From contig CAWFWZ010000014.1 of the NCBI GenBank assembly GCA_963819645.1, positions 677,431-741,430 of the forward strand: 64,000 nucleotides of DNA, written 5' to 3'. Shown piece after piece: positions 45,907 to 56,500 of the stretch. The notes beneath the pieces are model-generated. The model was given only the letters and a program-made list of their open reading frames with translations, did not search any database and had not been told where the DNA came from. The DNA is from CAVVDY01 sp963819645. GTDB taxonomy: Bacteria > Acidobacteriota > Terriglobia > Terriglobales > Acidobacteriaceae. The translations under genes were made by a program, and so were the position numbers. The first letter of the stretch is position 1, and every line of letters starts with the position of its first letter.

Positions 45907-46515
45907 ATGTTTCGTGGCCTTCTTCGGACCTTCCACAAGCCGATCTACGACCATCGCCAGCAGGTGCTGGTGAAGCTCATCTCACCGCACCTGAAGCCAG
46001 GAGCCAGAGTGCTGGATATTGGCTGTGGTTTTGGGCATCTCGGCCGGGCGTTAATGAACGCCTCAACCGACCATATTCAGGTGGAAGGGCTGGAGAGCGT
46101 GACGCGAGGGAACGAGCTCATTCCTATCACCGCGTACGAAGGCACACGAATGCCGTTTCCCGATCGGACCTTCGACGCTGTGATTCTCGCCGATGTGCTG
46201 CATCACGATCATGATCAGGAAAGGCTGCTTCGTGAGGCAGCGCGAATCTCGCGAGGCCTGGTAATTATCAAGGACCATCTACGCGGTGGTGTGTTAGCTC
46301 AACAGAGAATAAGCTTTTTGGATTGGGCGGCCAATGCCGGCTATAACGTTCCTTGTTTGTACCAGTACCACGATCTTCAGGAGTGGCGCACGTTGGTCGG
46401 TAAGGTCTCTCACGGCATTGTGGAAGAACGAACCTCAATTGACGTTTATCCGCCGGTATTTAATGAGATTCTGGGGAAAGGTCTCCACTATTTCGTAGTA
46501 TTTCGAGCTAATTAA
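45907..46515 (+). CDS. Class I SAM-dependent methyltransferase
   Basis: A 202-residue Methyltransf_11-like enzyme. SAM-binding motif I is ARVLDIGCGFGHLGRAL, the acidic loop is near EGLE, and motif IV/post-IV is FDAVILADVLHHDHDQERLLREAARIS. Substrate unknown; the neighbouring DprE1/UbiA genes on the other strand hint at lipid or glycan work but do not prove it. Confidence 0.88.
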   Translation: MFRGLLRTFHKPIYDHRQQVLVKLISPHLKPGARVLDIGCGFGHLGRALMNASTDHIQVEGLESVTRGNELIPITAYEGTRMPFPDRTFDAVILADVLHHDHDQERLLREAARISRGLVIIKDHLRGGVLAQQRISFLDWAANAGYNVPCLYQYHDLQEWRTLVGKVSHGIVEERTSIDVYPPVFNEILGKGLHYFVVFRAN

Positions 46516-46541
46516 GAGTAGACGATCGTGCATTGGCCGAT

Positions 46542-47837
46542 TTAGCTGGTTGTAACTCGCCGCCAGAACGATGAGCTAAACCGCGGATCGATAAACGGTA
46601 GCAGTTCTTGCCATTGAGGGAAGTACTGTCTGAAGTGGTGTCCAGACATCCGCGCGTCTTTCGCTGGATACAAACGTCCACCTGCCTCCGCGACAATTTC
46701 ATCGAGCTTGGGAAGAAGCTCAACTACTTTCCTGCTATAGGGAAAATCTAAAGCAATTGTTACTCCGTTGCCGGAGAAGGATAGTAACCCAGCCTGGCCG
46801 AAATTTTCCATTACCTTCATTACCGTAAGAAATGAGCCACCAAGCTTTGATGAGAAAGCTAATATCTCGCGAGCAGCTTCCCTCGAAGGTACAAGGCCCT
46901 GCCACTGGATGACTCCGCCTGGGCCATATAGGCGATGATATGCGCCGATAGAGTCAAGCGGGTAGAAGAAGGGTCCGAGAGGCTCCGTCTTTGATTGCCG
47001 CGAAGGCCTCCCGTTGTAGAAAACGGTATTGAATATCTTAAGAGTTGCGCGATTCAGAATGCTGACGGGCAAAACGAAGGGAACAGTGAAGAGCGTGCCT
47101 GGAGCAGCTTTCCTCTCAGTTCGTTTGGGATCTTTATTGTGGTTGCCTCGGATGAACAGGCCTCTGCCCAATCCCCCGCCTGAAAGCGTATCAACCCATG
47201 CCACCGCATATTCGAATTTCTTCACTGACTCATCATTCAAGGCGTAGAACTCGTCAACATCGCCATAACGAATTACTTCGCTATCAATGAGCGAGTTGAC
47301 GATCGGCTTCATTTGCACTTCTGCCCACACAACGAGCCCCGTGAGTCCAAGTCCACCGATCGTCGCCCGGAACCAGTCTGGATTCTCCTCGGGGGAACAA
47401 ACCAGGCTGCTGCCATCGCTGCGGCGGAGCTCGAATCGCAGCACGTGATGCCCAAAGGTCCCGGCGCAATGGTGATTCTTCCCGTGTACATCGTTGCCAA
47501 TTGCCCCACCGAGGGTAACGAAGCGGGTTCCCGGGGTCACCGGCAGGAACCACCCTTTCGGAATGCTCAGACGCTGGATTTCGTCGAAGTTGGCACCGGC
47601 TTCAGCTACAAGGCGGCCGCTGTTTTCGTCGAATGAAATGAGGCGACTAAGATTGCGGGTCGTCAGCAGGGCATTGCCATCGTTGAGGCAGACGTCTCCG
47701 AAGCTGCGGCCCATGCCGAAGGGTAGGAACGAGATACCAGGTTTGTCGAAGGGAATGGCCGCGTCCTGGGAATTTACCGGGATGAGCAGCGATCGGCTGT
47801 GCGGAAACCGCGCAAAGTTCTGTACCTCAGTCAGCAT
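46542..47837 (-). CDS. DprE1-like FAD-linked oxidase
   Basis: A 431-residue VAO-type flavoprotein. FAD-binding parts: LPFGMGRSFGDVCLND, VTPGTRFVTLGGAIGNDVHGKNHHCAGTFGHHV and ATIGGLGLTGLV. In mycobacteria DprE1 oxidises decaprenylphosphoryl-ribose at C2', the first half of its epimerisation to the arabinose donor. Here it directly follows a HAD-UbiA phosphoribosyltransferase gene (22-base gap), which fits the same pathway. The reductase partner DprE2 is not in the window. Sugar and lipid identity are inferred. Confidence 0.85.
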   Translation of the reverse strand: MLTEVQNFARFPHSRSLLIPVNSQDAAIPFDKPGISFLPFGMGRSFGDVCLNDGNALLTTRNLSRLISFDENSGRLVAEAGANFDEIQRLSIPKGWFLPVTPGTRFVTLGGAIGNDVHGKNHHCAGTFGHHVLRFELRRSDGSSLVCSPEENPDWFRATIGGLGLTGLVVWAEVQMKPIVNSLIDSEVIRYGDVDEFYALNDESVKKFEYAVAWVDTLSGGGLGRGLFIRGNHNKDPKRTERKAAPGTLFTVPFVLPVSILNRATLKIFNTVFYNGRPSRQSKTEPLGPFFYPLDSIGAYHRLYGPGGVIQWQGLVPSREAAREILAFSSKLGGSFLTVMKVMENFGQAGLLSFSGNGVTIALDFPYSRKVVELLPKLDEIVAEAGGRLYPAKDARMSGHHFRQYFPQWQELLPFIDPRFSSSFWRRVTTS

Positions 47838-47859
47838 ATACTTTCATCAGCATATACCT

Positions 47860-49387
47860 TCAGTACGAGTACTTTGTAGCTGCAAGCAACATTGACACAA
47901 ACATCAGAAATCCGACGATGTAGCTCACCCGGTCGCGAAAAGCCCAGATGATCGGATCTTCGTGCATGTTTCCGCGATGGGCGACCAGCCAAACCCGGCT
48001 TATCCAATACACGAACAACGGGCAGAGCCCCCATAACATTTCAGGCTTCGGATATAGTCTCTGAATTTCACCGGCATTGACATAGAGCGCAAGAACTAGT
48101 CCTGCCATTAAGCCGGCGGTCAATCCTGCCTGGCTGATTATGGATAAGTCGCTGGAACGGTAGTTTCTCCCCGGCGCTGCCTCCCGCCCTTCATGGAAGA
48201 GTCTGCGCAGCTCCGAGTATCGCTTGACGAAAGCCAGACTGATAAACAGGAAAATCGAAAATTGGAACAACCAAGGCGAGACAAGCGACTTCGAAACCAC
48301 TCCACCGGCATAGAGTCGCAAGGTATAAAGACTTGCCAGCGCAATTACGTCGATAATCGGCTTTCCTTTGAGGAACGAGCTATAGAGTGAAGTTAGGAGC
48401 AGGTATCCTACCAGACATGCTTCCAGTGGAAGTCCAACTACCGCGCCGAGAAAAAGTCCTGACACCAGAAGTAAGGAATGAAAGAATAATTCCCCTGGAG
48501 ACACTAAGCTCGCCACTTGCCAGAGGACGTTTGCTTTTGCGCGGGTGTTGCCGATCGGCCGCCAGATCAAACAGGTCGTTGTTGATATAAGTAGCAGACG
48601 AAACGAAGGAGAAGGCAAAAAATGTGAGTATAAGAGACTTAAGAATCCCCGCGTTTAGCCGGTGGTTCAGAAGGGTGGGCGCAAATACCAGCAGGTTTTT
48701 CACCCACTGATGTGGACGCATTGCGCGCAGCCACGTCTTCAGCTGCGGACGGCGGCTGGCAAATACTCTGCCCTGGGTTGCGCCGGCAGCCAAGGCCGCG
48801 CTCGGCAATCGGTTCATGGAACCTGCGATATGCCCAATCCGACAAGCTGCCCAAATCGGCGTATCCGATTTCGAGTCGCCTATGTAGTCGAAGCCTTTCG
48901 GCCCAAAGCGCTCGACCAGCTTATCGCGTTTAGCTTTTGCCCTTAAGGTTGACGGACTCGGTGCTGGCAAAGACTTCATCAAAAATCTTCAGATGCTGTG
49001 ACGTGTTGGCAGCCGTGCTTTCATTAGCGGCAGTGGCTAAGAATCAACCGCCGTCCCCTGGCTTGTTCGCTCTGCAAGTACTCCAGAAGGTCGCGACGAT
49101 AACCGAGGGTTGTCGCATCAAGCTGAAATCGCTTTGCGATATTCGCCTTCAGCGCAGCTCTGCCCCGCAATGCCCACACGGGAAGCATCAGGATGCAGCG
49201 ATGGGCGGTGTCGGATCAGCGACAAGACACCCTCGACCAAGGTGTCGCCGTTGACGAGAGTGCCATCGAGATCGACGACGAGGGGCACGTCTTCCGCAGC
49301 GCGACTTGCTGCAGATGCAGTGGGCACGGCCGCTTCTTCCTCAGAACGCTGGAAACCAGAACGATTCACCTGAGAGTTTCTCCCCAT
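47860..49387 (-). pseudogene. HAD-UbiA fusion, polyprenyl-phosphate phosphoribosyltransferase-like, four +1 frameshifts
   Basis: Repaired, this is one 507-residue protein. The N-terminal HAD hydrolase begins PLVVDLDGTLVNGDTL and has FDYIGDSKSDTPIW near its end. The C-terminal UbiA domain begins WLRAMRPHQWVKNLLVFAP, has the Asp-rich NDLFDLAADRQHPRKSKRP motif and about eight membrane helices. Frame is lost near 49195, 49038, 48935 and 48475, each fixed by removing one base. Mycobacterial Rv3806c/Rv3807c do the same two steps separately: attach phosphoribose to polyprenyl phosphate, then remove the 5'-phosphate. Confidence 0.82.
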
Positions 49388-49897
49388 GGCGGGAGGCCAC
49401 CAAGGCTGACCTTGGCACCTGGTCGTTTCGCAACGACCGGCTGCTTGCGCCGAAGCTGCTTCGGCTTGCGCATCAGATGCGTCGCTGCTCCCAGACAGGA
49501 TGGTTGAGTCCCGATTGATCCTGCTTGCTTCGCAGAACCGGCTGTCGCCGATCTGAACTCGTTAGCTTTAGTATCGCGTGATAAACTCAGCTCGGTTTCG
49601 CATTCTAGCATTGCAAACTGCTCGTGGTACATAGCTGAGGCGATGTTAAGGTCGGTTGTTCACTTAACTTTCATCCTGACGAACCCAGCTTTCCTGTTCA
49701 GGCAAGCGGGAGGTACCGCGTTCTCACGTTGAAGTGAAAGCCGTTCGCTTCGCCATTCCTGCTTTACTTGGCGTGCGGCGTCGAATATTGGGATTCAGCC
49801 GGCACGCAGTCGCGCCTTCCCGCTACTTAAGGGATGTTCCCCACAGAGCAGCGTCACGCATGACCAGCAGATCGTCCAGGGATGAGGGGGAGAGTTT
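49388..49897. other. Divergent gap, HAD-UbiA / GT-C glycosyltransferase
   Basis: A 510-base gap. Open frames on both strands lack good start signals and family features. The AGGGATGAGGGGGAG stretch just before 49898 contains the ribosome-binding site of the glycosyltransferase. No repeat or RNA recognised. Confidence 0.4.
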
Positions 49898-51733
49898 GTG
49901 GTCTTACCAAAACAGGAGAAACAGTCCTCCGCCGCGCCTTTGTCGCGGGCGAGCTCGGGTGTTTTGCAACTGATCGCAGTCTGCCTCCTCTTTTGGATTC
50001 TTGCGGCAGCTTTGCAATGGCGCGCTGGGGTGTTTGGAGTGGAGTTCGGCTGGCACCCCGACGAAGCGGCGCACTACGTCACCGGCGTAATGCTTCGGGA
50101 TTACGTAGCCGGCGGACACTTCTCGGCTCCGCGAGCTTTCGTCGAGCAGTACTATGCGCACTATCCCAAGATTGGGTTGTTCATGTGGCCGCCTCTGTTC
50201 CACGGCACCGAGGCAATCTGGGACCTGGTCTTCAATCCTTCTAAACCTTCCGCGCTGTTGCTCGAGGCACTCCTCACGGCGCTTCTGGCAACGTCGATCT
50301 ATTGGCTGGTCCGCCGCCAGTACCCCCCGATCGTCGCGTTAGTCAGCGGGGCAGTGTTTGTATTGCTGCCGCTGGTGCAGGTTTCCACGCAGATGGTGAT
50401 GGCCGATGGCCTGGTAGCGCTGCTCGTTTTCTGGGCGACGATCGCCATGATTCGTTACTTAGAGAGCGAGCGCACTCGATACGCGGTTCTGTTCGGAATA
50501 TTCGCAGCTTTGGCTATGGCGGCGAAACCTAACGGCCTTGCCCTGGTTCTGTTGCCGCCGATCGCAATTCTGATAACCCGTCGTTTTTACCTGCTGAAGC
50601 GTCCTGCCTTGTACTATGCAGCCGCTATCGCTCTCGTCTTCGGCGTGCCGTGGGACGCGCTTTCCTACAAGTTGATGGCGCCGACGATGGGGCCTAGTGC
50701 GGCCGTGACTCCGCTGCAGAGATTGCACCCCGCGCTGTTCTACGGACGCATTCTGACGACGGACTTCGGATGGGCTCTGTTGCCTTTCTGCGTCATTGGA
50801 ATCGTAGTTTTTCTGGTTCATCTGCGGCGCGGAGAGCGTACGGATTTGACCCTGGCTGGAGCCTTGGCACTCCTGCTAAGCGTTTGGATCTTTCACTCCG
50901 CAGTCTCCACGATTGAAGCTCGTTACATGGTGAGTGCAATGCCTGCCATGATTCTGTTTTCCGTAGCGGGATTCGATTGGGTGGTGCGTCGCATTCGGAC
51001 ACCAAGCGTGTCGCTGGCGACGCGTTCGGCCGTACTGGGCGCGATTGTGGTCGTGCTCGTAATCGCACAGTCGTTCGATGTGCCACGGAAGCCGCATTGG
51101 GGACTCGATCAGGCGGCGCAGTTCCTTCTTGCCAACAAAGATTACGCAGGCGCTGGCTTCTTGATTGTTGGAGATGCCAGGCAAGAAGGAGCGTTCGTCT
51201 CCGAAGTGGTGATGCACGACCCTCGCCCCGATCACTTCGTGTTGCGCTCGTCCAAGGTCCTGGTCGATAGCACCTGGTTCGGTACTAATTACAAGTATTT
51301 GTATCCCACCGCCGACGGGCTGCGAGACTTTCTCGATCACGCGCCTATCAGCGCGGTAGTGCTTGATACCCGTGCTCCTGAGCCCAATAGTGACGCAGCC
51401 GAACAGTCCGAATATCAACTGCAGCAGACGGTCGCACAGGCGTTAGCCTCTGATCAGAATTGGCGGCAGGCGGAAGATTTTCATCCCGGCGGCGACAGAG
51501 CAGTCCAGATATACACGCGCATCGGAGCGCAGCCTGCAAGCGACGTGCAACTCACCATGCGCTACACGCTCGGCTCCAATCTGGTTGTGCACAACAACCA
51601 AGCCCAGCCAGCGGGAGCGCTATCGTCAGCCACAGGTGTTGTGCTGGTGGCCAGAATTCTCGCAGCGATTGTGGCGATAGCGGTGGTCATCCTGATCGTG
51701 AGGCGCAAGCGCGAGGCTACCGTGAGCGCTTGA
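49898..51733 (+). CDS. GT-C (PMT_2/ArnT-like) membrane glycosyltransferase
   Basis: A 611-residue polytopic protein starting with GTG. The first periplasmic loop has HPDEAAHY, the acidic catalytic motif of GT-C enzymes, and FMWPPLFHGTEA follows. About eleven membrane helices extend to residue 390, then a soluble C-terminal domain and a last helix (VVLVARILAAIVAIAVVILIV). GT-C enzymes use polyprenyl-phosphate sugars, so it could use the pentose lipid made by the adjacent HAD-UbiA and DprE1-like proteins (inference). Acceptor unknown. Confidence 0.85.
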   Translation: MVLPKQEKQSSAAPLSRASSGVLQLIAVCLLFWILAAALQWRAGVFGVEFGWHPDEAAHYVTGVMLRDYVAGGHFSAPRAFVEQYYAHYPKIGLFMWPPLFHGTEAIWDLVFNPSKPSALLLEALLTALLATSIYWLVRRQYPPIVALVSGAVFVLLPLVQVSTQMVMADGLVALLVFWATIAMIRYLESERTRYAVLFGIFAALAMAAKPNGLALVLLPPIAILITRRFYLLKRPALYYAAAIALVFGVPWDALSYKLMAPTMGPSAAVTPLQRLHPALFYGRILTTDFGWALLPFCVIGIVVFLVHLRRGERTDLTLAGALALLLSVWIFHSAVSTIEARYMVSAMPAMILFSVAGFDWVVRRIRTPSVSLATRSAVLGAIVVVLVIAQSFDVPRKPHWGLDQAAQFLLANKDYAGAGFLIVGDARQEGAFVSEVVMHDPRPDHFVLRSSKVLVDSTWFGTNYKYLYPTADGLRDFLDHAPISAVVLDTRAPEPNSDAAEQSEYQLQQTVAQALASDQNWRQAEDFHPGGDRAVQIYTRIGAQPASDVQLTMRYTLGSNLVVHNNQAQPAGALSSATGVVLVARILAAIVAIAVVILIVRRKREATVSA

Positions 51734-51907
51734 TGCCTGTGCGCTGAAGTTGTTGCTCGCTAGAGTCTGAGTCGAGATTTTTCGCCGCATTCCGGACTCG
51801 CAGCTCCCGAAACGTCCGGTCCAAACTCGCAACGCAGATCCCAGCGCGTCGCGCCGTAGTAAGCGCGCGCTGCGAGTCTGGGCCGCTCCGAAAATGCCCG
51901 CGTCGCA

Positions 51908-51936
51908 TTGACCTGACGTTCACGAACCCTTATTAT
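51908..51936 (+). promoter_or_regulatory. Sigma-70 promoter of the initiator tRNA
   Basis: TTGACC at 51908-51913 and TATTAT at 51931-51936, exactly 17 bases apart, each five of six to consensus. The expected start (about 51943) coincides with the mature 5' end of the tRNA at 51942. Confidence 0.65.
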
Positions 51937-51941
51937 CGAAG

Positions 51942-52018
<77 letters not shown>

Positions 52019-52035
52019 ATCAGAATCAAAATTTT

Positions 52036-52065
52036 ACGGGCGCTGGCCAGACAGCGCCCGTTTTA
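52036..52065 (+). terminator. Rho-independent terminator of the tRNA
   Basis: A perfect 10-bp stem, ACGGGCGCTG at 52036-52045 and CAGCGCCCGT at 52052-52061, with a 6-base loop and a TTTTA tail, 18 bases after the tRNA CCA. Confidence 0.85.
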
Positions 52066-52667
52066 CTTTCACAACAACTTCCACAAACTCCGCAAAATCC
52101 TCTCCACTCCGTCCATCCGCGCTCTCGACTCGAGTTCTAGGCAGGTTGCTGTATCCAATGCGCCGAACCCGGGCTCACGCGGAGCTTGCCTCTCATGTTC
52201 GCTCCCAAGACGACGCGTGCCCAAACCACGCCGCCGAACGTTCACACGGGCTGCCGCAGCAAAGCCCGAATCATCTGGACAGACGGGTTGGCAAGCACGC
52301 CGCACAACCCATGCATGATCACCTTGTGGGCAATGTCATCACGACCAACGCGAATAAGCCAGTGCAGGTAGCTCGCAAAACTCACAAGCTGGTGTACTTC
52401 GGTTGGTACCACATGTCAACAGCCAGCGCTGGAAGTACGCAGTTCGAGCTGCTGGTGCAATCGACCAAGTGGGCATTCTGAAGAGTCCACTACGGGAAGT
52501 GCGTCAGGTGGGAATCAGGGAAGAGCGAGGAGTCGCGAAGGGAAGTAGCTGGAGATTGTCTTGAACGGACTTGTTGGAACAGCAATCACAGGGTCGACAT
52601 CTGTGCTCGCTGGATAGTTCGAAAAGGGGCTAGGAATACCCGCGTTGAGATGCGAGGGCTAGCCAAG
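52066..52667. other. Gap between tRNA-fMet and the tail-like cluster
   Basis: About 600 bases. A 111-codon frame at 52146-52481 starts with a non-ATG codon, is His/Gln/Arg-rich at first and has no ribosome-binding site; its last 35 residues (KLVYFGWYHMSTAS...) look a little more protein-like, but I do not call a gene. No att-like duplication of the tRNA 3' end was seen, so no evidence of integration at the tRNA. Confidence 0.4.
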
Positions 52668-53507
52668 CTACGTGCCAGATTGTAAGTTGCTCACCATTTC
52701 TTGCGTATCCTGGATTTCTTGTTGCAAGTCACTCTTCATCTGGGCGTAATACGTTTGCAGATCCTCGACTTTTTGGGTGGCCTTGTCGCGCAAATCTTGT
52801 TGTCTGGCAAGCTGAGCGTTGGCGGTATCGAGTTGGGGAGCGACATCGTCTGAGGCCGCGATTGGGGCAAGTACGGTACCGGTTTCGTTCAGCCGCGGAG
52901 CTGGAACGGCTCCTCCGCTGAAAACGGACTTGTTGTTCACAGTAAGGACATTGATCGCGAGCGAACTGCCGCTCTTCGTGAGGGCGTCGGTCTGCTCACG
53001 GTTCAGCTTAAGGACAGCGTTGCCATTCTGATCCGTGGCGGCGGTGGCCAGGGTTTGTTGTGGTGACTTCGCATCGACGAGCCGGACTTGCAGGGCGGGC
53101 ACCCCGATGGTACTTGCCTGGTCCACGACTTTAGTGACGACCTGAAAGCTTTCGGGATCGGCTGGGACTACCGCGGGAGCGGCAGTGGCACGCATGTCCT
53201 CATCGAGCGCCGCGACCTGGCTACGCGCCGTCGAGACGCGCGCCTTCATCTCTTCATCGATTGCTGACAAACGCTTCTGCATTCCGCCGATTTGAGCTGT
53301 CAGGCTCTGCAAAGCCCCGGCCTTCACAACCGCCAGGCCGCTGGCAAGCTTCTGCGACCCCTGGGGAGACGACGTCACGTCGCGCAGCCATGTCGACAGC
53401 GTTACCGTTTTCGGGTCAAGGTTGAGGTTGTCCAAGTTCCAGCGGGTGAAATCAAACTCGCTCCAGTCCTGGTTGTTGATGTTGGTGGGACCGGTTTTAG
53501 AGCTCAT
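52668..53507 (-). CDS. Coiled-coil protein with Ig-like domain, last gene of tail-like cluster
   Basis: About 279 residues from the ATG at 53507 (MSSKTGPTN), behind an AAAGGAA site. The N-terminus is polar with FDFTRWNLDNLNLDPKTVTLSTWLRD; residues about 70-110 form a helix rich in Ala/Glu/Arg; residues about 125-210 look like a beta-sandwich of the carboxypeptidase-regulatory or Ig type (GVPALQVRLVDA ... ATDQNGNAVLKL); the C-terminal about 60 residues are a strong coiled coil (LARQQDLRDKATQKVEDLQ). No family named. Twenty bases after the DUF6519 gene, so probably a fibre, tether or chaperone of the same particle. Confidence 0.65.
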   Translation of the reverse strand: MSSKTGPTNINNQDWSEFDFTRWNLDNLNLDPKTVTLSTWLRDVTSSPQGSQKLASGLAVVKAGALQSLTAQIGGMQKRLSAIDEEMKARVSTARSQVAALDEDMRATAAPAVVPADPESFQVVTKVVDQASTIGVPALQVRLVDAKSPQQTLATAATDQNGNAVLKLNREQTDALTKSGSSLAINVLTVNNKSVFSGGAVPAPRLNETGTVLAPIAASDDVAPQLDTANAQLARQQDLRDKATQKVEDLQTYYAQMKSDLQQEIQDTQEMVSNLQSGT

Positions 53508-53527
53508 AGGAGTTTCCTTTGCCAGGA

Positions 53528-56500
53528 TCACAACGCAATGTTGTTGGCTGCAACATAGTTGGCGAAACCACTCCTCAGCGGTGCGCCGTTGAGAATGTTT
53601 GATGTGGCGACGGCGGAGGCAGCGGGAGCGGGAGGTCCCCCGCTCGCCTCGACCAGGCGTAGGCTGTGTAGCCCCTCGCGTGGACTGGCGTAGAAGGTGT
53701 TGCCATTGACCACGATCAGTCGTCCGATGAGGGTGACAGGCGTCAACTTGGCTTGGACTTCACTGGCCTGGTTTCCATTGCACTGGATGAGGGCCCCGCT
53801 GGCCAGGATCATCTCAGCGCTTCCGTCTCCGTCCACGGAGTTGTCCTGCATGCGCAGACAGAGATTTATGTATTCCCGATCAGATCCATTCACAAAGATG
53901 CCGACTCCGCCATTTCCCAATATCTGATTGCCATGCACCAGCAGGTCGCTGTAGACCTCAGTAAGGACAAGAGCTCCGGGGGAAGGAGCGCTTCCGGGCT
54001 GCGCTTTGCAGCTTGTAATTTCGTTGCGGCACACGCGGGCAGTCGTGATGTATGCGCCGTTGGTGGTGGTGATTCCATTTTGCATCATGTTGGTGATCAC
54101 GTTGTCTTCCAGACTCAGGTCGGAGATGCTGCCGGTGATCAGGATGCCATGTCCCTGGCCGTTCGAAAGGCGGTTGCCGGTAATCCGGTAGGAGGATGCC
54201 TGGTCGAGCTGCCGGAACTGAGAGATGGTGATTAGTCCCACATCGTTCGCCTCGGTGGCAGTTCCGCCGACGGAATTATCCTGCACGCGCCCGAACGTAC
54301 ACTGAAGAGTCAAACCCATCTCGGGACAGCGAATGGTGTTACCGACGAAAGTACCGTCCACGCAGCGAAACTCGATACCGATGCCGGTGATATTCATGGT
54401 ATTGCGTTCGACGAGGTGAATGGGCTGCAGGAGCGTGGCCAAAATTCCGTCGAGCGGCATGGACAGCCACTTGATTGCGGCCTGGGAACAAAGCTCGAAC
54501 GAATTGTCGGCTATGGTGATGTCTCCGCTGAACATGCGCGTTCCGGTGACGATACCGGTGAGGAAATTGAGGTACACGTCGTGATCAATTTTGGCCAGGG
54601 CGACGATGCCGATGCTGCCGAGGTTGGCGCCCTGCTCGTTGATGGCCTTAACGACGTTGCCAGTAAGCAACTCACCCGAGGAAGCGAATCCGGCCTTCTG
54701 CAGCGCACCGCCGAATAGGTCCTCATACTGTTTCTGAAAGTCCGCCAGGGACATGAAGATCAGACCCGTGAGTCCGATCCACACGTTGTGGTCGGAATCG
54801 AAATCAACCAACAATCCAGCCTGCAGCCAACCGGCCAGAATGCCGGCGATGAAATTGCCGGTGACACGGATAAGCAACCCGATCAGAATCATGAGACCGA
54901 GCAGCGCCAGCACTTGATTGTCACGCACGCGAGCTTCAGTCAACAGGAAGGAGAACACGCCGATCAGACCGACGATGACGTTGTCAGCGATGGTGATGCG
55001 GGTACCGGCGAGGAGGACGACCCCCGCTCCCTGGAATGCAAGATTCGACGAAGCGCTGCTGAGGATGCTGAGCACGTGGTGTTGAAAGGCATCGATGTTG
55101 CCCCGGTTCAGCTCGCCGCTCTGCAGATACTTGACGGCTTCGGCGTCCAACCCGAGCAGCCGGTTGCGAAGGATGTCACACTCTTCCGTTTTCGTTAGAA
55201 AGATCGAGGAAAGCAACGCGAGGATCTGGTTATCCCTGATCAGGATGCGATTGATGTCGGTGGTGGGTGCCGAAGCGGCTTGGGTGTTGGGAGGGGCGAC
55301 GTTCGCGTGCGTTGACGCGGAAGGTTGCGACCCCTGTTGGGGCACCATGGCGAAATTTGCGGGTGTGGTCATGTTGGCGACGACCGGGACGTTCGTGCGG
55401 GTCTGGGTAGCGAAGCCAGAGGCGGTCGCGGTAACCGTGGCGTTGCCGGGAGCTACGGAAGGAAAGTTGTACTGGCCCTGGTCGTCTGAGGTGGCGGTTT
55501 GCGTAGATCCATTTGCATCCGTCACGGTGAGGGTGGCACCGGGAAGGGGTAGAACTGCGACGTTCACTGCGACTGTCACCTTGCCGGAGATGGCGCCAGC
55601 AGGCGCGGCGGCGGCGATGCCGGAGACGATTCCCTTGGCGGCAATGAGGATGTTGTGCTCGATCTCGGTGTCGAGACAGGTCTCGAACATTTCGATCGCA
55701 CGTCCAGCGGCGGTAATATCGGCTCCGGAAAGGAAGGCGCCCGTACCGGCGGAAGAAATGTTCAGATTGATAAGCGCAGCATTGCGGACGGAGCAGAACT
55801 GCGTGCCTGTGAAGCGAACGAGCGACTGCGCGTTGCGCGCCACAGCGAAGAACGACTCGAGGCTGATGTGTGAAGTATTTTCGACGTCAAACAGAACAGA
55901 TGACCCGGACTGCGAATCGGGAAGAAAGATGATTTTTGTCGCCCAGCCCATGCCGCGCACGATGATGTTGCGCAGGTTATCGCCTATGAGAATGTTTTGG
56001 GTGACGGTGAAGATACCGCGGCCAAGGCAGACGATCCCTCCCGCGGGGCCGAGCGAGTTGATCGCGCCCTGAATGTCGTTGATGTACTCGCCCTGACTGT
56101 TAACACTATCGCCAACGGTGACGGTGCAGCACCCGGTGCAATCACCGGTCGCAGGAGGCCACATGTGGCGGCAGTCCTGGAAGGTGCCGGTATTGGTTGC
56201 ATTCCAGGTCATGAAGCCAAGGCGCGCGTAGTGATGGAGAATGCCGTTGGGCGGCGCATCTTGCAAGGGCTCGACGCTGCCATCTGCAGTGCGCGCGGCA
56301 AAGAGCCAGTAGTCGCCCACGTGCAGCAGTCCGCCGGCTGGGTCATCGTTGAACGAAACCCGGATACCATCTTCGATGTCAAGTGGCCCGGCGCTAACGC
56401 TAAGTAGACCGGTGTTCTGATCGACATCGCTGCCCGCTCCTGTAAAACGCTGATCCCAGCGGCGCACGCGGGTGTGTCGTGTAGTGTCGGTAGGGTCGAA

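Noticed and set aside
52146..52481. Hypothetical 111-codon gene
   Set aside because: Non-ATG start, no ribosome-binding site, and composition more like translated intergenic DNA.
52019..52667. Integration of the tail-like cluster as a prophage or island at tRNA-fMet
   Set aside because: The tRNA has its own terminator, no duplicated tRNA 3' end was found nearby, and there is no integrase.
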